Positions 62,127 to 64,000 of a stretch of DNA of 64,000 nt are shown here, piece after piece (within the stretch, counting starts at the first letter, position 1; each line of letters opens with the position of its first letter). A program made the translations under genes and the position numbers. Source of the DNA: Rummeliibacillus stabekisii (GTDB lineage Bacteria; Bacillota; Bacilli; Bacillales_A; Planococcaceae); assembly GCF_007988965.1 (NCBI RefSeq), contig NZ_BJVD01000005.1, forward strand, positions 1-64,000, in the 5' to 3' direction. The notes under the pieces are model-generated. The model ran no database searches and had not been told where the DNA came from. It saw only the letters and a program-made list of their open reading frames with translations.

Positions 62127-64000
62127 GTGAGAGAAGTTTTCGAATATTTGATAAAAGAGACGGCAGCCGGAAGAATTGATAAGAAAATAGGTTCAAATTT
62201 AGCTAAATTAATGAGAAAAGACATGGTTATACAAGATGATATTGCTATTGTAGGCGTTCATGCAGCGTTTCCTGAGGCATCTAATAAAGATGAACTTTGG
62301 GACTTGCTTGAAACTGAAAAAGACATTGTATCTTCATTCCCAGAAAGTCGGAAAGCAGATGTTACACCTCTGCTTTCCGATCAACAAAGTAGTTTTATAA
62401 AAGGAAACTACTTTAATGAAATAGATAAGTTCGACTACAAATACTTTGGATTAAATCCTAAAGAAGCCAGTTTAATGGACCCGAATCATCGAATATTTTT
62501 AGAAGCAGTAATACATGCAATTGAAGATGCTGGTTACAGTAGTGATCAATTAAAAGGAACTAAAACTGGCGTTTGTGTAGGACTAAGCCCGCATGATCAC
62601 TTTTATAAGGACTTAGTCGAAAAATTAGAACCAGACTCTATCTCCATGTCCATTGAAGGGAACTTGTCACCCCTGCTTTCAGGTCGTATCTCATATTTTC
62701 TGGATTTGAAAGGTCCCAATTTAACTATTGATACCGCGTGTTCCTCTACACTGAGTGCTGTACACGTAGCCTGTAACATGATTAAGAATAAAGAAGCAGA
62801 TCAAGTAATTGTTGGTGGAGTGAAAACTCACTTATGTCCTGTGGAACCTGAAGAAAAAATAGGGATTGAATCATTAGATGGAATTACAAGAACATTTGAC
62901 AGCCTATCTAATGGAACAGGGATTGGCGAGGGTGTCATAGCTATCATGCTTAAGCCCCACTCTAAAGCAAAGAAAGATAAAGATCAGATCTATGCAATTA
63001 TAAAAGGATCAGCTATCAATCAAGACGGAAAATCTATTGGATTGACTGCTCCTAATGTTAGGGCACAGGAAGAAGTAATTGTGAATGCATGGAAAAATGC
63101 TAGTATCGATCCTGAAACCATTAGTTATATTGAAGCTCATGGAACAGGAACTAAACTTGGAGATCCAATCGAGGTTGAAGGTATCAATAGAGCGTTTTCT
63201 CGCTTTACAGATAAAAAACAATTCTGTGGAATTGGATCTATTAAATCAAATTTAGGTCATACAGATAGTTTAGCTGGTCTTGCTGGTCTTGTTAAGTGCA
63301 TTTTATCTTTAAAACATAAGCGCTTACCTGCAAGTTTGCATTTTAATTCCCCTAACAAGGACATTGACTTTATTGATTCTTCTGTATATGTAATTGATGT
63401 AATGAAAGATTGGGAAACCAATATCTCAACTAGAAGATGTGGAGTAAGTTCCTTTGGTATGAGTGGATCGAATTGCCATATTGTTTTAGAAGAAGCAGTG
63501 GAGGAACATTCAACTGAAACCCGTTTAGACACAAATATTTTTGTGCTTTCTGCGAAGAGTGAAGCATCTTTGAAAAAGTATATTGATGAATATGCCAAGT
63601 TTTTAAGTGGAGATCTGAAAGATGAGGTTTCTTTAGAAAGAATTTGCTATACGGCTTGTATGGGTAAAGAACATTTCCTTTATCGCATCGCACTAATAGT
63701 GGAGAGTAAACAAGATTTATTTAATAAATTGGATTTCTTACGTAAAAAAGACCTAAATACTTTCTCTGCTAACAGCTTTTTTTATAGCCATAGCCAAGAG
63801 TACAGGGAGTTCTTTGACACTACTTTTACCGAAAAGGCAGCTATTTCTTTTGTTCAAGGCAGGGAGGTAGATTGGGATCAAATCTATCCTGAAAAAATAC
63901 AAAAGGTAAGTTTGCCAGCTTATCCATTTGAAAAAACCCGTTGTTGGGTTACAAAGGTTTCTAATGAAATTAAATTAATTGGGAAACCCCAGAATGAATA
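62127..64000 (+). CDS. Polyketide synthase, trans-AT type ketosynthase module, cut by window edge
   Basis: GTG at 62127 follows TCAGGAGGTAAG. The frame stays open to the window end (624 full codons). A short N-terminal region (about 1-40) may dock to the NRPS. Then comes a full ketosynthase: Cys205 (DTACSS), His338 (EAHGTGT) and His378 (SNLGH), so condensing activity is expected. About 120 residues after the KS, the LPAYPFEKTRCWV motif occurs with no acyltransferase domain between. That is typical of AT-less PKSs served by a separate acyltransferase. The KS should accept the peptidyl chain from the NRPS. Later domains lie outside the window. Confidence 0.92.
   Translation, partial: MREVFEYLIKETAAGRIDKKIGSNLAKLMRKDMVIQDDIAIVGVHAAFPEASNKDELWDLLETEKDIVSSFPESRKADVTPLLSDQQSSFIKGNYFNEIDKFDYKYFGLNPKEASLMDPNHRIFLEAVIHAIEDAGYSSDQLKGTKTGVCVGLSPHDHFYKDLVEKLEPDSISMSIEGNLSPLLSGRISYFLDLKGPNLTIDTACSSTLSAVHVACNMIKNKEADQVIVGGVKTHLCPVEPEEKIGIESLDGITRTFDSLSNGTGIGEGVIAIMLKPHSKAKKDKDQIYAIIKGSAINQDGKSIGLTAPNVRAQEEVIVNAWKNASIDPETISYIEAHGTGTKLGDPIEVEGINRAFSRFTDKKQFCGIGSIKSNLGHTDSLAGLAGLVKCILSLKHKRLPASLHFNSPNKDIDFIDSSVYVIDVMKDWETNISTRRCGVSSFGMSGSNCHIVLEEAVEEHSTETRLDTNIFVLSAKSEASLKKYIDEYAKFLSGDLKDEVSLERICYTACMGKEHFLYRIALIVESKQDLFNKLDFLRKKDLNTFSANSFFYSHSQEYREFFDTTFTEKAAISFVQGREVDWDQIYPEKIQKVSLPAYPFEKTRCWVTKVSNEIKLIGKPQNE

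Noticed and set aside
63009-63693. Three overlapping minus-strand frames
   Set aside because: They are shadows of the ketosynthase, whose catalytic motifs are intact on the plus strand.

Overview
The window is AT-rich, densely coding, low-GC Gram-positive DNA. The strong AGGAGG-type ribosome sites, frequent GTG/TTG starts, U-tailed terminators, typical Gram-positive signal peptides and the mix of families suggest a Bacillus (Bacillus cereus-group-like) large plasmid or genomic island. That assignment is inference: there is no rRNA, tRNA or housekeeping gene to anchor it, and no transposase, replication initiator or complete conjugation gene was recognised. A tyrosine recombinase at 41059-42207 and several decayed reading frames show accessory DNA in flux.

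Layout. (1) 1-7403: a same-strand array of secreted proteins: three SH3b paralogues (the first cut by the window edge and mosaic), a membrane-anchored relative sharing their N-terminal two-cysteine domain, and a 1312-residue surface protein. (2) 7404-15991: small and uncertain genes: an HNH nuclease-like protein with a zinc ribbon, a frameshifted coiled-coil membrane gene, a ribbon-helix-helix-like regulator, a DUF3800-like protein and several tiny genes. (3) 16166-26655: more exported proteins (another two-cysteine-domain protein, a protein with four 18-residue repeats, a 1697-residue glycine-rich/Ig-like/helical-repeat protein), then a membrane protein with a degenerate GGDEF domain and two hypothetical genes. 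(4) 27024-40922: small membrane and hypothetical genes mixed with conflict-type genes: a PIN-domain protein, a Panacea (SocA-like) antitoxin overlapping a membrane-protein gene (probable toxin-antitoxin pair), a DUF4236 protein, an orphan degenerate receiver and an HTH-MrcB-DUF3883 restriction-like protein. Two related ~140-nt promoter-plus-terminator elements occur here. (5) 41059-50248: the recombinase, a coupled small operon, a two-HTH DNA-binding protein, a lipoprotein, a wall-type repeat protein and a GIY-YIG/DUF2075 helicase fusion. (6) 51137-64000: the left end of a natural-product cluster: GNAT acetyltransferase, cytochrome P450, type II thioesterase, a three-module NRPS (A-PCP-C-A-PCP-C-A-PCP) and the start of a polyketide synthase of trans-AT type that runs off the window.

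How it fits together. In the cluster the NRPS starts directly with an adenylation domain. Hand-read specificity codes give Thr, then Val, then an unassigned third residue. No epimerase or terminal thioesterase is present, so the chain should pass to the downstream ketosynthase. The P450 and GNAT are candidate tailoring or resistance enzymes, and the thioesterase a proofreading enzyme. The rest looks like a plasmid/island backbone carrying surface proteins and anti-invader or stability genes. No single unmistakably new multi-gene system is proven. The best candidates are the NRPS/trans-AT PKS product, the Panacea pair, the duplicated ~140-nt RNA element, the two-cysteine secreted-protein family and the two fused nuclease genes.
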